DNA of 7,887 nucleotides, from the NCBI GenBank assembly GCA_016210245.1, contig JACQUR010000288.1, positions 1-7,887 on the forward strand, written 5' to 3'. Shown here piece after piece: positions 1-5,362 of this stretch. The DNA is from Chloroflexota bacterium. Its GTDB lineage: Bacteria > Chloroflexota > UBA6077 > JACQUR01. A model generated the notes under the pieces. It ran no database searches. It worked only from the letters and a program-made list of their open reading frames with translations, and was not told the DNA's origin. Within the stretch, counting starts at the first letter, position 1. Every line of letters begins with the position of its first letter. The position numbers were made by a program, and so were the translations under genes.

Positions 1-13
1 CTGCACCGTCATC

Positions 14-70
14 CGCACTCCCTTCCGCGCCCCAGCCTGCTCCGGCGAGGGTAGCGCGGGAGGGAGTGCG
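14..70. repeat. Long inverted repeat / hairpin downstream of the regulator gene
   Basis: Positions 14-30 and 54-70 form a 17-bp inverted repeat with one T/C mismatch (a G-U pair in RNA) around a 23-nt loop. It starts five bases beyond the stop codon of the minus-strand regulator gene, the usual place for a transcription terminator. No T-run follows the stem on the minus strand, so it is not a classical intrinsic terminator. It may act as a Rho-independent-like stall, a 3'-end protecting structure, or a REP-type element. Confidence 0.55.
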
Positions 71-74
71 ACCG

Positions 75-1331
75 CTATGCCAGACCCCGCTCACCCGACT
101 CGCTCACCTCCGATCGCGCATGTGCGAAATCCAAGCCTAGCTCCAACGGCACCTCCTCGACGGTCCCCTCCTCGGAGACAACGGGGCTGCTGGCCAGTTC
201 GGCGGCCAGGCGGCGCGCTTCCAGACGGTCCACTCGCAGGAGGCGTGCGAACTGGCCCTCGCTCAGATCACCCCGCTCGAAGGCCTCCGCCGCCAGGTAG
301 AGGTAGCGCCTGGGCAGAGGCCAGTCAACGGCCGGGCGCTGGGGCAACTGGAGGCGCGCCTGTGCCTCGCGCACACGGAAGCCAGCCGGCTGGAGGCGGT
401 CCCAGGTACCCGTGGGCAGGAGCCGCAACTCCTCCAGGCGTAGCGCCAGGGCCTCCACCGACACGAAGTAGACGTGGGCCAGCACGCACAGGTCAGCGGG
501 GGTGGTGCGCCCTTCCCGGCTGCGCCGCAACTCGTTGAAGCGCCGACTCAGGCCGACGGCTGGCATCAGGAAGGCGCGGGCGAACGTGTCTGCGAAGCGC
601 TCCAGCTCCGGCTGGCGGAGGTGGCGCCCCAGGAGGGCGATTTCGGGTTTGTAGCGCCTGGTGAGGAAGTGCCCGTACTCGTGGCCAAGCGACAGACGAC
701 GCCGCTCCTCAGGGTGCTTCCCATTCACCGCTATGCACCCTCCGAGCTGCTCGGTGTAGGCGAACATCGCGGCGACGCGCGCGGGGAGGTCCATGTGGAA
801 GATCCGCAGCCCCACGTCGTGCTCGAGGAGTTCACGCAGGTTGAGCAGCGGACCATCGCCCAGTCCAAGGCGATTCCGTTCGGCGCTGGCCACGTCCTCG
901 GCAGCGGCTTCCGGCGCAATGCCCTGGATCTGGCAGGGCGGCGGATACTGCCGCAGCAACGGGGCCCCACAGAGTTGCTCGAGCTCGAGGTAGTCCTCGC
1001 ACAGGCGCTGCAGCTCCCAGGTACACGGGGCTAGCTCGGCCTCCACCGACGCCGCGGGTGCCAGCGCGGCGCGGAGTTGCTCCGCCAGGGCCTCGACCGG
1101 CTCGCCCGGCCGCAGGAACTCCCCGACGCTGCGACCATAGAAGCCCGCCAGGCGGGCGAGCTCGGGCGGCTGGATACGTCGCCCACCTTGCTCGATCGCC
1201 GTCAGCGTGGTTCGTGCCACGCCGAGCAGATCCGCCGCCTCCTGCTGCGTGCGTCCCCGCGCCTTGCGAGCCTGCTGGAGTCGCCTGCCGAGCGCGCGCG
1301 GATCGATCGATTGCAGAACGTCGAGGTCCAT
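75..1331 (-). CDS. XRE-family HTH regulator fused to ImmA/IrrE-type zinc metallopeptidase
   Basis: A 418-aa protein read from the ATG at 1331. Residues about 13-72 form an XRE/Cro helix-turn-helix (RGRTQQEAADLLGVARTTLT followed by IEQGGR). Residues about 150-300 form an ImmA/IrrE (M78/DUF955) metallopeptidase with HEYGH at 217-221 supplying two zinc histidines and the catalytic Glu, and a probable third ligand in ERFADTFARAFLMP (E244). Family members bind DNA as repressors or cleave partner repressors, in phage, ICE and stress islands and in toxin-antitoxin control. A C-terminal part (about 310-418) resembles nothing I recognise. The open frame extends to a TTG at 1367 and an ATG at 1340, but these bases coincide with a -35 (1362-1367) and a -10 (1339-1344), so I chose the ATG at 1331. 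The gene is divergent from the toxin-antitoxin tract and may regulate it as well as itself; that is inference. Confidence 0.9.
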   Translation of the reverse strand: MDLDVLQSIDPRALGRRLQQARKARGRTQQEAADLLGVARTTLTAIEQGGRRIQPPELARLAGFYGRSVGEFLRPGEPVEALAEQLRAALAPAASVEAELAPCTWELQRLCEDYLELEQLCGAPLLRQYPPPCQIQGIAPEAAAEDVASAERNRLGLGDGPLLNLRELLEHDVGLRIFHMDLPARVAAMFAYTEQLGGCIAVNGKHPEERRRLSLGHEYGHFLTRRYKPEIALLGRHLRQPELERFADTFARAFLMPAVGLSRRFNELRRSREGRTTPADLCVLAHVYFVSVEALALRLEELRLLPTGTWDRLQPAGFRVREAQARLQLPQRPAVDWPLPRRYLYLAAEAFERGDLSEGQFARLLRVDRLEARRLAAELASSPVVSEEGTVEEVPLELGLDFAHARSEVSESGERGLA

Positions 1332-1338
1332 CGGAAGC

Positions 1339-1367
1339 ATTCTAGCTACCCTGCCTGACAATGTCAA
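1339..1367 (-). promoter_or_regulatory. Sigma70-type promoter for the regulator gene (leaderless transcript)
   Basis: On the minus strand, TTGACA (1367-1362) is a perfect -35 and TAGAAT (1344-1339) a 5/6 -10, separated by exactly 17 bp. The expected start point lies six to seven bases past the -10, at 1332 or 1331, which is the A of the ATG at 1331 or the base before it. The transcript would therefore have essentially no 5' untranslated region and no Shine-Dalgarno. Confidence 0.75.
1356..1366. promoter_or_regulatory. Operator-like palindrome TGACAATGTCA over the -35
   Basis: An 11-bp perfect palindrome (TGACA-A-TGTCA) overlaps the -35 hexamer of the regulator promoter. A second, related palindrome lies at 1398-1411. 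The position fits repression of the regulator by its own XRE domain; binding is not shown by sequence alone. Confidence 0.5.
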
Positions 1368-1397
1368 CTCTCTATCGCCTCTTGGTGGAAGATCCTT

Positions 1398-1411
1398 GCT
1401 GACAAGTCAGC
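1398..1411. promoter_or_regulatory. Second operator-like palindrome, GCTGACAAGTCAGC
   Basis: A perfect 14-bp inverted repeat (GCTGAC-AA-GTCAGC) in the divergent intergenic region. Its core TGACAA-GTCA differs from the palindrome at 1356-1366 by lack of one central T. The two centres are about 43 bp apart, roughly four helical turns, which would suit cooperative binding by one regulator. Confidence 0.45.
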
Positions 1412-1458
1412 GTCACGCTGGTCCGGGCGACTGCCCTGGCCTGGCTTCTCCTGCCTCT

Positions 1459-1487
1459 TTGACGTCTGTTTAACTTTGTCATACACT
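1459..1487 (+). promoter_or_regulatory. Sigma70-type promoter for the toxin-antitoxin tract
   Basis: TTGACG at 1459-1464 (5/6 of the -35 consensus) and TACACT at 1482-1487 (4/6 of the -10) are 17 bp apart. The predicted start near 1494 leaves a roughly 15-nt leader that contains AAAGGTG (1498-1504), a plausible ribosome binding site for the ATG at 1509. Confidence 0.6.
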
Positions 1488-1494
1488 GTTTAAC
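1466..1494 (+). promoter_or_regulatory. Two CTGTTTAAC direct repeats 20 bp apart spanning the promoter
   Basis: CTGTTTAAC occurs exactly twice, at 1466-1474 (between -35 and -10) and at 1486-1494 (from the -10 end to the predicted start point). The 20-bp period puts both copies on one face of the helix. This is a typical arrangement for an autoregulatory antitoxin operator, but the bound protein is unknown. Confidence 0.5.
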
Positions 1495-1508
1495 ACGAAA
1501 GGTGCTCG

Positions 1509-1550
1509 ATGCCAATTCTGGAGTTGCTCTGGGACGACTGGAATGGTGAA
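1509..1550 (+). pseudogene. Stub of a BrnT-like toxin N-terminus
   Basis: The ATG at 1509, preceded by AAAGGTG, starts MPILELLWDDWNGE. From memory of the BrnT/DUF4258-like toxin family, the phrase LLWDDWN followed by a histidine-containing helix is the typical beginning. Here the similarity ends after about 12-14 residues: the frame continues to 1757 with low-complexity sequence that overlaps the next genes in another frame and looks non-coding. An internal deletion appears to have joined the toxin start to the following antitoxin-like ORF. The call rests on a short motif. Confidence 0.4.
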
Positions 1551-1701
1551 ACGGATGTCAGCGCACAAGGAAGCAGCCAATCAGGTCCCTCGGTTCAAAT
1601 CCCTGGAAGAGGAGGCCGAATTGATGTGGATCATGGAGCGGCTGCTGGAAGAGCGCGGAGCGAAGCCGCGCCAGAAGGAATCTGCAGTATGGCCGGCTTG
1701 A
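1543..1701 (+). CDS. Small BrnA/CopG-like antitoxin fragment (52 aa)
   Basis: A short ORF from the ATG at 1543 (an alternative ATG is at 1555) to TGA at 1699-1701. Residues about 15-26 read VPRFKSLEEEAE, close to the phrase that opens many BrnA/CopG-type antitoxins, where it is normally followed by FWDTHD. That continuation is absent; instead there is an amphipathic stretch LMWIMERLLEER and a short basic tail. No ribbon-helix-helix domain is visible, so DNA binding is unlikely. It overlaps the toxin stub in a different frame and ends 12 bases before the next antitoxin gene. It may be a degraded antitoxin, or a still-translated orphan peptide. Confidence 0.4.
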   Translation: MVKRMSAHKEAANQVPRFKSLEEEAELMWIMERLLEERGAKPRQKESAVWPA

Positions 1702-1713
1702 TAGGAGAGCGCG

Positions 1714-1926
1714 ATGAGTCCGATACGCATTCGAGCCACGGCAGAGGCAGACGGTGAGCTGCACCTGCGCGGCCTGCCAATTCAAAAGGGGCAAGAAGCC
1801 GAGGTGATCGTCCTGACCGAGGAACCGACTGACGACGCGCTGCTGGCCTTGCTGGAGCACGATCCGAGTTGGGCGTGGCTGCGCGACCCGGCCGAGGACA
1901 TCTACTCCGAGGAGGACGCGCGCTAG
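1714..1926 (+). CDS. Antitoxin-like small protein of a MazEF/PemIK-type pair
   Basis: A 70-aa acidic protein starting at an ATG preceded by GGAG in TAGGAGAGCGCG. The N-terminal half (residues 4-35, IRIRATAEADGELHLRGLPI then KGQEAEVIVLT) has the beta-rich, alternating pattern of an AbrB/MazE-like or DUF2281-like DNA-binding fold. The C-terminal half (LLEHDPSWAWLRDPAEDIYS then EEDAR) is acidic and probably extended, as expected for the toxin-neutralising tail. The stop codon overlaps the toxin start by one base (TAGTG), so the two are translationally coupled. It should bind and silence the toxin and repress the shared promoter. I recognise the C-terminal pattern as recurring in small proteins next to PemK-like toxins, but do not assign a gene name. 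Confidence 0.75.
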   Translation: MSPIRIRATAEADGELHLRGLPIQKGQEAEVIVLTEEPTDDALLALLEHDPSWAWLRDPAEDIYSEEDAR

Positions 1927-2315
1927 TGCCCCGACGTGGCGATATTGTCCTGGCGCGCTTCCCCTTCACCGACCATAGCGGCGCAAAGTTGAGGCCGGTG
2001 CTGGTCCTGGCCGAGATCCCAGGCAGCTACCGTGACTTCATCGTGCTGTTCATCTCATCACCGCTAGGCCAGGCCGTACCTGGCCTTGACGTGGTCCTCG
2101 ATCCGACTCACCCCGCCTTCAGAAGCTCGGGGCTGAAGGTAACGTCGGTCTTCCGTGTCGCGAAAGTCGCCTCACTCTCCGATGCCTTGCTGGCGGGCGT
2201 GCTGGGCCGGCTGGAGCCAGAAGTCCTGGACGAGATCGTCAGCCGGCTCACTCGACTGCTCGAAACGGGGAAGTCGCCCGACTTGGCGGGCGAAGGGGCA
2301 CATGGAGGGCGGTAA
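1926..2315 (+). CDS. MazF/PemK-family endoribonuclease toxin
   Basis: A 129-aa protein from a GTG at 1926. The open frame reaches back to an ATG at 1869, but the added 19 residues lie inside the antitoxin gene in another frame and do not resemble the family, while PRRGDIVLARFPFTD is the canonical N-terminus. LRPVLVLAE carries the conserved Arg of the PemK/MazF core, and FIVLFISS corresponds to the second active-site strand, with Ser in place of the common Thr. The length is normal for MazF (about 110-130 aa). Family members cleave mRNA at short sequences and cause growth arrest when the antitoxin is lost. The last 15 or so residues are an unstructured-looking Gly-rich tail. The gene converges on the UbiB-like gene with only 28 bp between stops and no obvious terminator. 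Confidence 0.88.
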   Translation: MPRRGDIVLARFPFTDHSGAKLRPVLVLAEIPGSYRDFIVLFISSPLGQAVPGLDVVLDPTHPAFRSSGLKVTSVFRVAKVASLSDALLAGVLGRLEPEVLDEIVSRLTRLLETGKSPDLAGEGAHGGR

Positions 2316-2343
2316 GCCACGGCCCCACAACCGATCGCACACC

Positions 2344-4017
2344 TCAGCCGCGCCCCGAGCGCAGGATGCTCCAGGCCAGGTAGGCGCCCAGGGCCGCGGC
2401 GACCAGGAAGCCCCCGGCGAAGATGACTCCCGCCCACTGCTCCAGCCCGGGCGGGCGATAGACCGAGGTGAGCACCGCCAGGCCATTGACGAAGGCGGCG
2501 GCGATGATCCCGAGCACGATGCGATTGGCCAGGCGCTCAAAGCGGCGGACCAGCGGCTCGAAGCCCGTTGGGCGCATGCCCACCTCCAGGCCGCCCCGCT
2601 CCAGCTCCGAGATGATCCGCCGCACCTGCTGCGGCGACTCCACCCCCAGCCGCGCCGCGTCCAGGCTGGCCTGGAGCAGCCGTCGCGCCCATACGAGAGG
2701 CGAGTACTGGCGCAGCAGCAGTCGCTCGGCATAAGGCGCGAGCACGGTCGTCAAACTGAAGCTCGGGTCCAGCCGCGCCCCCAGCCCCTCGCTCATCACT
2801 ACCGTCTTGAACAGCAGGGCCAGGGTGGGCGGCAACTGCAGGTGGTGGCGCCGCACGACGGCCAGCGCGTCGGCCAGCAGCGAGCCGAGCGCGATCTCCC
2901 CCAACGGCAGCCCGTAGTAGCGCGCCACCAGGTGTTCCAGGTCGCGCCGCAGCAAGTCGCGCTCGACCCGCCGCCGCGCCACGCCCAGCTCCAGCAGCGC
3001 GTCCACCAGCCGCTCGGTGTCCTGGCTGGTCACCGCCAGCAGGAGGCGCACCAGGTGCTCCTGGGTGCGCTCGTCGACCGTGCCCACCATGCCGAAGTCG
3101 ACGAGCCCGATGCGGCCATCCGGCTCGACGAAGAAGTTGCCCGGGTGGGGATCGGCGTGGAAGAAGCCGTCTTCGAAGACCATCTTCAGGGTGATGCGCG
3201 CCGCTCGCTCGGCCAGCGCCTGGCGGTCGATCCCGGCCGCCTGCAGCGCGGGCAGGTCATCGATCTTGATCCCTCGGATGCGCTCCAGGGTGAGCAGGCG
3301 CGCGGTGGTCGTCTCCCAGAACACGCGGGGGATGTGCAGGTCCGGGGCGCGGCGGAAGTTGTCGGCGAAGCGTTCGGCGTTGCGCCCCTCGCGCACGTAG
3401 TCCAGCTCCGCCCGGAGCGTCTGGGCGAACTCCTGCGCCAGCCCGACCAGGTCGTACTGGTCGGCCAGCTCCCAGCGGCGACTCGCGCCCACGGCCAGGT
3501 TCTGGAGGATCTCCAGGTCCTGCTCGACCTGCTCCACGACGCCCGGGCGACGCACTTTGACCGCCACCTCGGTGCCATCCAGGAGCGTCGCGGCGTGGAC
3601 CTGGCCGATGGAGGCCGCGGCCAGCGGCGTGGGGTCGAACGTGGCGAAGACCTCGTCGACGGGTCGACCCAGCTCGGCCACCAGCGCGGCCCGCACCGCC
3701 TCGCTCGGCACGGGCGGAGCCTGGTCCTGCAGGCGGGCCAACTCGACCTGGTACTCGGGCGGCAGCAGATCGGCGCGGCTGGAGAGGATCTGGCCGAGCT
3801 TGATGAAGGTAGCGCCCAACTGTGCGAGCGCCATGCGCACGTGCTCGGGCCGGGTGTAGGCCCGCACCCGGGGCGGGTGGCCGAGCAGTCCACGGTGGAA
3901 GGGGACGAACCGCTCCAGCCCGAGCACGCTGACCAGGTAGCCCAGCCCGTGCCGAGCCAGCACGTCGGCGATCTGGCGATAGCGGTGGAGATGGGACTCC
4001 CTGCGCCGAGTGGCCAT
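2344..4017 (-). CDS. ABC1/UbiB-family atypical kinase (AarF-like)
   Basis: A 557-aa protein from the ATG at 4017, preceded by AAGGAGG five bases upstream. It shows the ABC1 family signature: KLGQ at 73-76, the Ala-rich nucleotide loop AAASIGQVH at 133-141, the VAVKV lysine at 154, HADPHPGN at 287-294 (catalytic Asp and metal-binding Asn) and DFG at 307-309. Two hydrophobic segments at about 499-519 and 529-551 form the usual C-terminal membrane anchor. UbiB/COQ8 proteins bind ATP and are needed for quinone biosynthesis or lipid handling at the membrane rather than for ordinary protein phosphorylation. It follows lplA by 17 bp on the same strand, so the two are probably co-transcribed. The frame stays open up to 4974 inside lplA, but that part has no family similarity. 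A role in supplying quinone to the upstream cytochrome b module is inference. Confidence 0.93.
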   Translation of the reverse strand: MATRRRESHLHRYRQIADVLARHGLGYLVSVLGLERFVPFHRGLLGHPPRVRAYTRPEHVRMALAQLGATFIKLGQILSSRADLLPPEYQVELARLQDQAPPVPSEAVRAALVAELGRPVDEVFATFDPTPLAAASIGQVHAATLLDGTEVAVKVRRPGVVEQVEQDLEILQNLAVGASRRWELADQYDLVGLAQEFAQTLRAELDYVREGRNAERFADNFRRAPDLHIPRVFWETTTARLLTLERIRGIKIDDLPALQAAGIDRQALAERAARITLKMVFEDGFFHADPHPGNFFVEPDGRIGLVDFGMVGTVDERTQEHLVRLLLAVTSQDTERLVDALLELGVARRRVERDLLRRDLEHLVARYYGLPLGEIALGSLLADALAVVRRHHLQLPPTLALLFKTVVMSEGLGARLDPSFSLTTVLAPYAERLLLRQYSPLVWARRLLQASLDAARLGVESPQQVRRIISELERGGLEVGMRPTGFEPLVRRFERLANRIVLGIIAAAFVNGLAVLTSVYRPPGLEQWAGVIFAGGFLVAAALGAYLAWSILRSGRG

Positions 4018-4034
4018 GGGCCTCCTTCGAGGCT

Positions 4035-5111
4035 CTACGCCGGCGGCGAGGCGAGGGCGAGCACGGCCTGGGCGATGGCCTCGGGCGTCAGCCCGGGCGA
4101 TTGCAGGCCCAGCGCCCGGTAGACCTCCTCGACGCGGCGCGTGCAGGCCTCGGCGTCGAGGCTCATGCCCCGCAGCGCCTGCTCGAGCGCGCCGGTGCCG
4201 AACGCGGGCAGGATGGTGAAGTCGCCGGACAGAGTCAGGTCGTCGATCCGCCCGTGCCGCAGGCGAGCGGTCACGCGGACCAGGCCGCCCGGCGCCTTGT
4301 GGGCCGCCTCGACCACGCGCACGTCCTCGTGGATCTTGACCCCCTGCTGGCGCAGGCCGCCTTTCTGGTGCAGCCACTCGTCGGAGGCGAAGCGCTCGTC
4401 CAGCTCCCGCGCCACCGCCAGCTCCCGCTCGGTCAGCTCGCCGGGCACGATCTCGCACCCCAGCGCCCGGGTACACTGCTCGACGTAGCGCTGCTGGACC
4501 GCCTGGCGGTCGGGTGGCTGGCCAAGCTGGCGGGTCAGGGTGGTCATGTACTCGTTCAGGCTCTGGTAGATCTTGTCCCGCATCTTCTCGGACGCCACCT
4601 TGAGCACGCGCGCCATCAGCTCGAAGTTGAAGTCGAGCATCAGGCTGCCCACGACCACCTCGGCCTCGCCGATCGAGGCGGCGCCAGTGCCTCCAATCTT
4701 GCGCCCCTCCACGTGGATGTCGTTGATCGGCCGGTAGGTAGCATTGACCCCGAGGGCGCGGTAGGTCTCGACCAGCGGGCCGACGTAGAGCCGGAAGCGC
4801 TCGCCCAGGTCGGCCGGGAGGTGGCGCCGCTGGAAGATCCACTGGGTGAACACCTGCCCGCTGTCCAGGTACACGGCCCCGCCGCCGACCTCGCGCCGCA
4901 GCACCGGCAGGCCGTGCTCGCTGCAGTAGTCCAGGTCGACCTCTTTCTCGGCCTCCTGGTGGAAGCCGACGCACACGTAGGGCTGGTCGGAGCTGACCAG
5001 CATGATCGTGTCCGGCGTGGTCGCGTCCAGGGCGTAGGCTACGGCGTGGTACAGGGTCTGGGAGCGGAGAGGGGAAACCAGGCCGACGTCGAGCAGCCGG
5101 ATCGTTGCCAT
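4035..5111 (-). CDS. lplA: Lipoate-protein ligase A
   Basis: A 358-aa protein from the ATG at 5111, with GGGAGG six bases upstream. The catalytic LplA/BPL_LplA_LipB fold covers about 1-220: RREVGGGAVYLD at 72-83 is the lipoyl-AMP loop and GRKIGG at 136-141 contains the conserved lysine (K138). The remainder (about 240-358, with LSGDFTILP at 294-302) corresponds to the accessory domain that closes over the substrate. The enzyme activates lipoate (or octanoate) with ATP and attaches it to a lysine of a lipoyl domain. The frame is open upstream to a GTG at 5207, but that lies in a repeat palindrome and has no ribosome binding site. The obvious local substrate is the GcvH-like carrier encoded just upstream; no 2-oxoacid dehydrogenase E2 is in the window. 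Confidence 0.94.
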   Translation of the reverse strand: MATIRLLDVGLVSPLRSQTLYHAVAYALDATTPDTIMLVSSDQPYVCVGFHQEAEKEVDLDYCSEHGLPVLRREVGGGAVYLDSGQVFTQWIFQRRHLPADLGERFRLYVGPLVETYRALGVNATYRPINDIHVEGRKIGGTGAASIGEAEVVVGSLMLDFNFELMARVLKVASEKMRDKIYQSLNEYMTTLTRQLGQPPDRQAVQQRYVEQCTRALGCEIVPGELTERELAVARELDERFASDEWLHQKGGLRQQGVKIHEDVRVVEAAHKAPGGLVRVTARLRHGRIDDLTLSGDFTILPAFGTGALEQALRGMSLDAEACTRRVEEVYRALGLQSPGLTPEAIAQAVLALASPPA

Positions 5112-5142
5112 CACGTGCCTCCCAACTTGAGGTGGGCGATAC

Positions 5143-5323
5143 TGGACTGAAGCCAGGGTGAAACCCTCATAGTCTCGCTTGCCAGGAGACGTGTACCACG
5201 GAGCCACGGAGACACGGAGCTTTTTCTAAGAAGACTCCGTGTCTCCGTGTCTCCGTGGTACACGTCCCTCTCCCGAGGACACCTTCATCACGGTCTGGAG
5301 ATCCCAACCTTGCCTTCAGTCCA
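5143..5323. repeat. 10-bp inverted repeat flanking the palindrome region
   Basis: TGGACTGAAG at 5143-5152 recurs inverted at 5314-5323 (CTTCAGTCCA). The two copies enclose the large palindrome at 5189-5265, giving the gap between lplA and the lipoyl carrier gene a nested symmetric layout. This could mark the borders of a small inserted element, but no target-site duplication is evident, so chance remains possible. Confidence 0.3.
5189..5265. repeat. Large REP-like palindrome built of CACGGAG octamers
   Basis: Arms 5189-5219 and 5235-5265 are 31-bp inverted repeats with one mismatch (5204 against 5250), separated by a 15-nt loop containing a T5 run. Each arm is itself three tandem 8-mers (CCACGGAG, CCACGGAG, ACACGGAG on the left arm) capped by ACGTGTA. 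The only T-run is in the loop, not after the stem, so it is not a standard terminator in either direction. It lies between the carrier gene and lplA and could attenuate or process the shared transcript. CACGGAG-type repeats are, from memory, common dispersed elements in many GC-rich environmental genomes. Confidence 0.75.
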
Positions 5324-5335
5324 GGGAGCCTGGCG

Positions 5336-5356
5336 GCACAGGCGGCTCGCCTGTGC
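5336..5356 (-). terminator. GC-rich hairpin just after the lipoyl carrier stop codon
   Basis: GCACAGGCG at 5336-5344 and its exact complement CGCCTGTGC at 5348-5356 form a 9-bp stem with a 3-nt loop. It begins six bases past the stop codon of the carrier gene on the minus strand. There is no T-tract after it, so it is either a weak or Rho-assisted terminator or a dispersed REP element. Confidence 0.4.
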
Positions 5357-5362
5357 GCCGCG

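Noticed and set aside
1869..1925. ATG start at 1869 for the MazF-like toxin
   Set aside because: The added 19 residues come from the antitoxin gene in a different frame; the family N-terminus begins with PRRGDIVL, right after the GTG at 1926.
2155..4122. 655-codon open frame on the plus strand
   Set aside because: It is antisense to the UbiB-like gene, whose ABC1 kinase motifs are unmistakable. The plus-strand translation is rich in Gln, Arg, His and Gly with no domain, as expected for an antisense frame in GC-rich DNA.
4018..4974. N-terminal extension of the UbiB-like gene to 4974
   Set aside because: The extra 319 codons overlap lplA in another frame, are Arg/Gly/Ala-rich, and a good ribosome binding site with an ATG stands at 4017.
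4101..5150. 349-codon open frame on the plus strand
   Set aside because: It is antisense to lplA and its composition is low-complexity; no recognisable motif or ribosome binding site.
5112..5207. Upstream GTG start for lplA at 5207
   Set aside because: It lies inside the palindromic repeat, adds residues not seen in the family and has no ribosome binding site, while ATG 5111 has GGGAGG.
5189..5265. Intrinsic terminator
   Set aside because: The stem is long enough, but no T-run follows it on either strand; the T5 run is in the loop.
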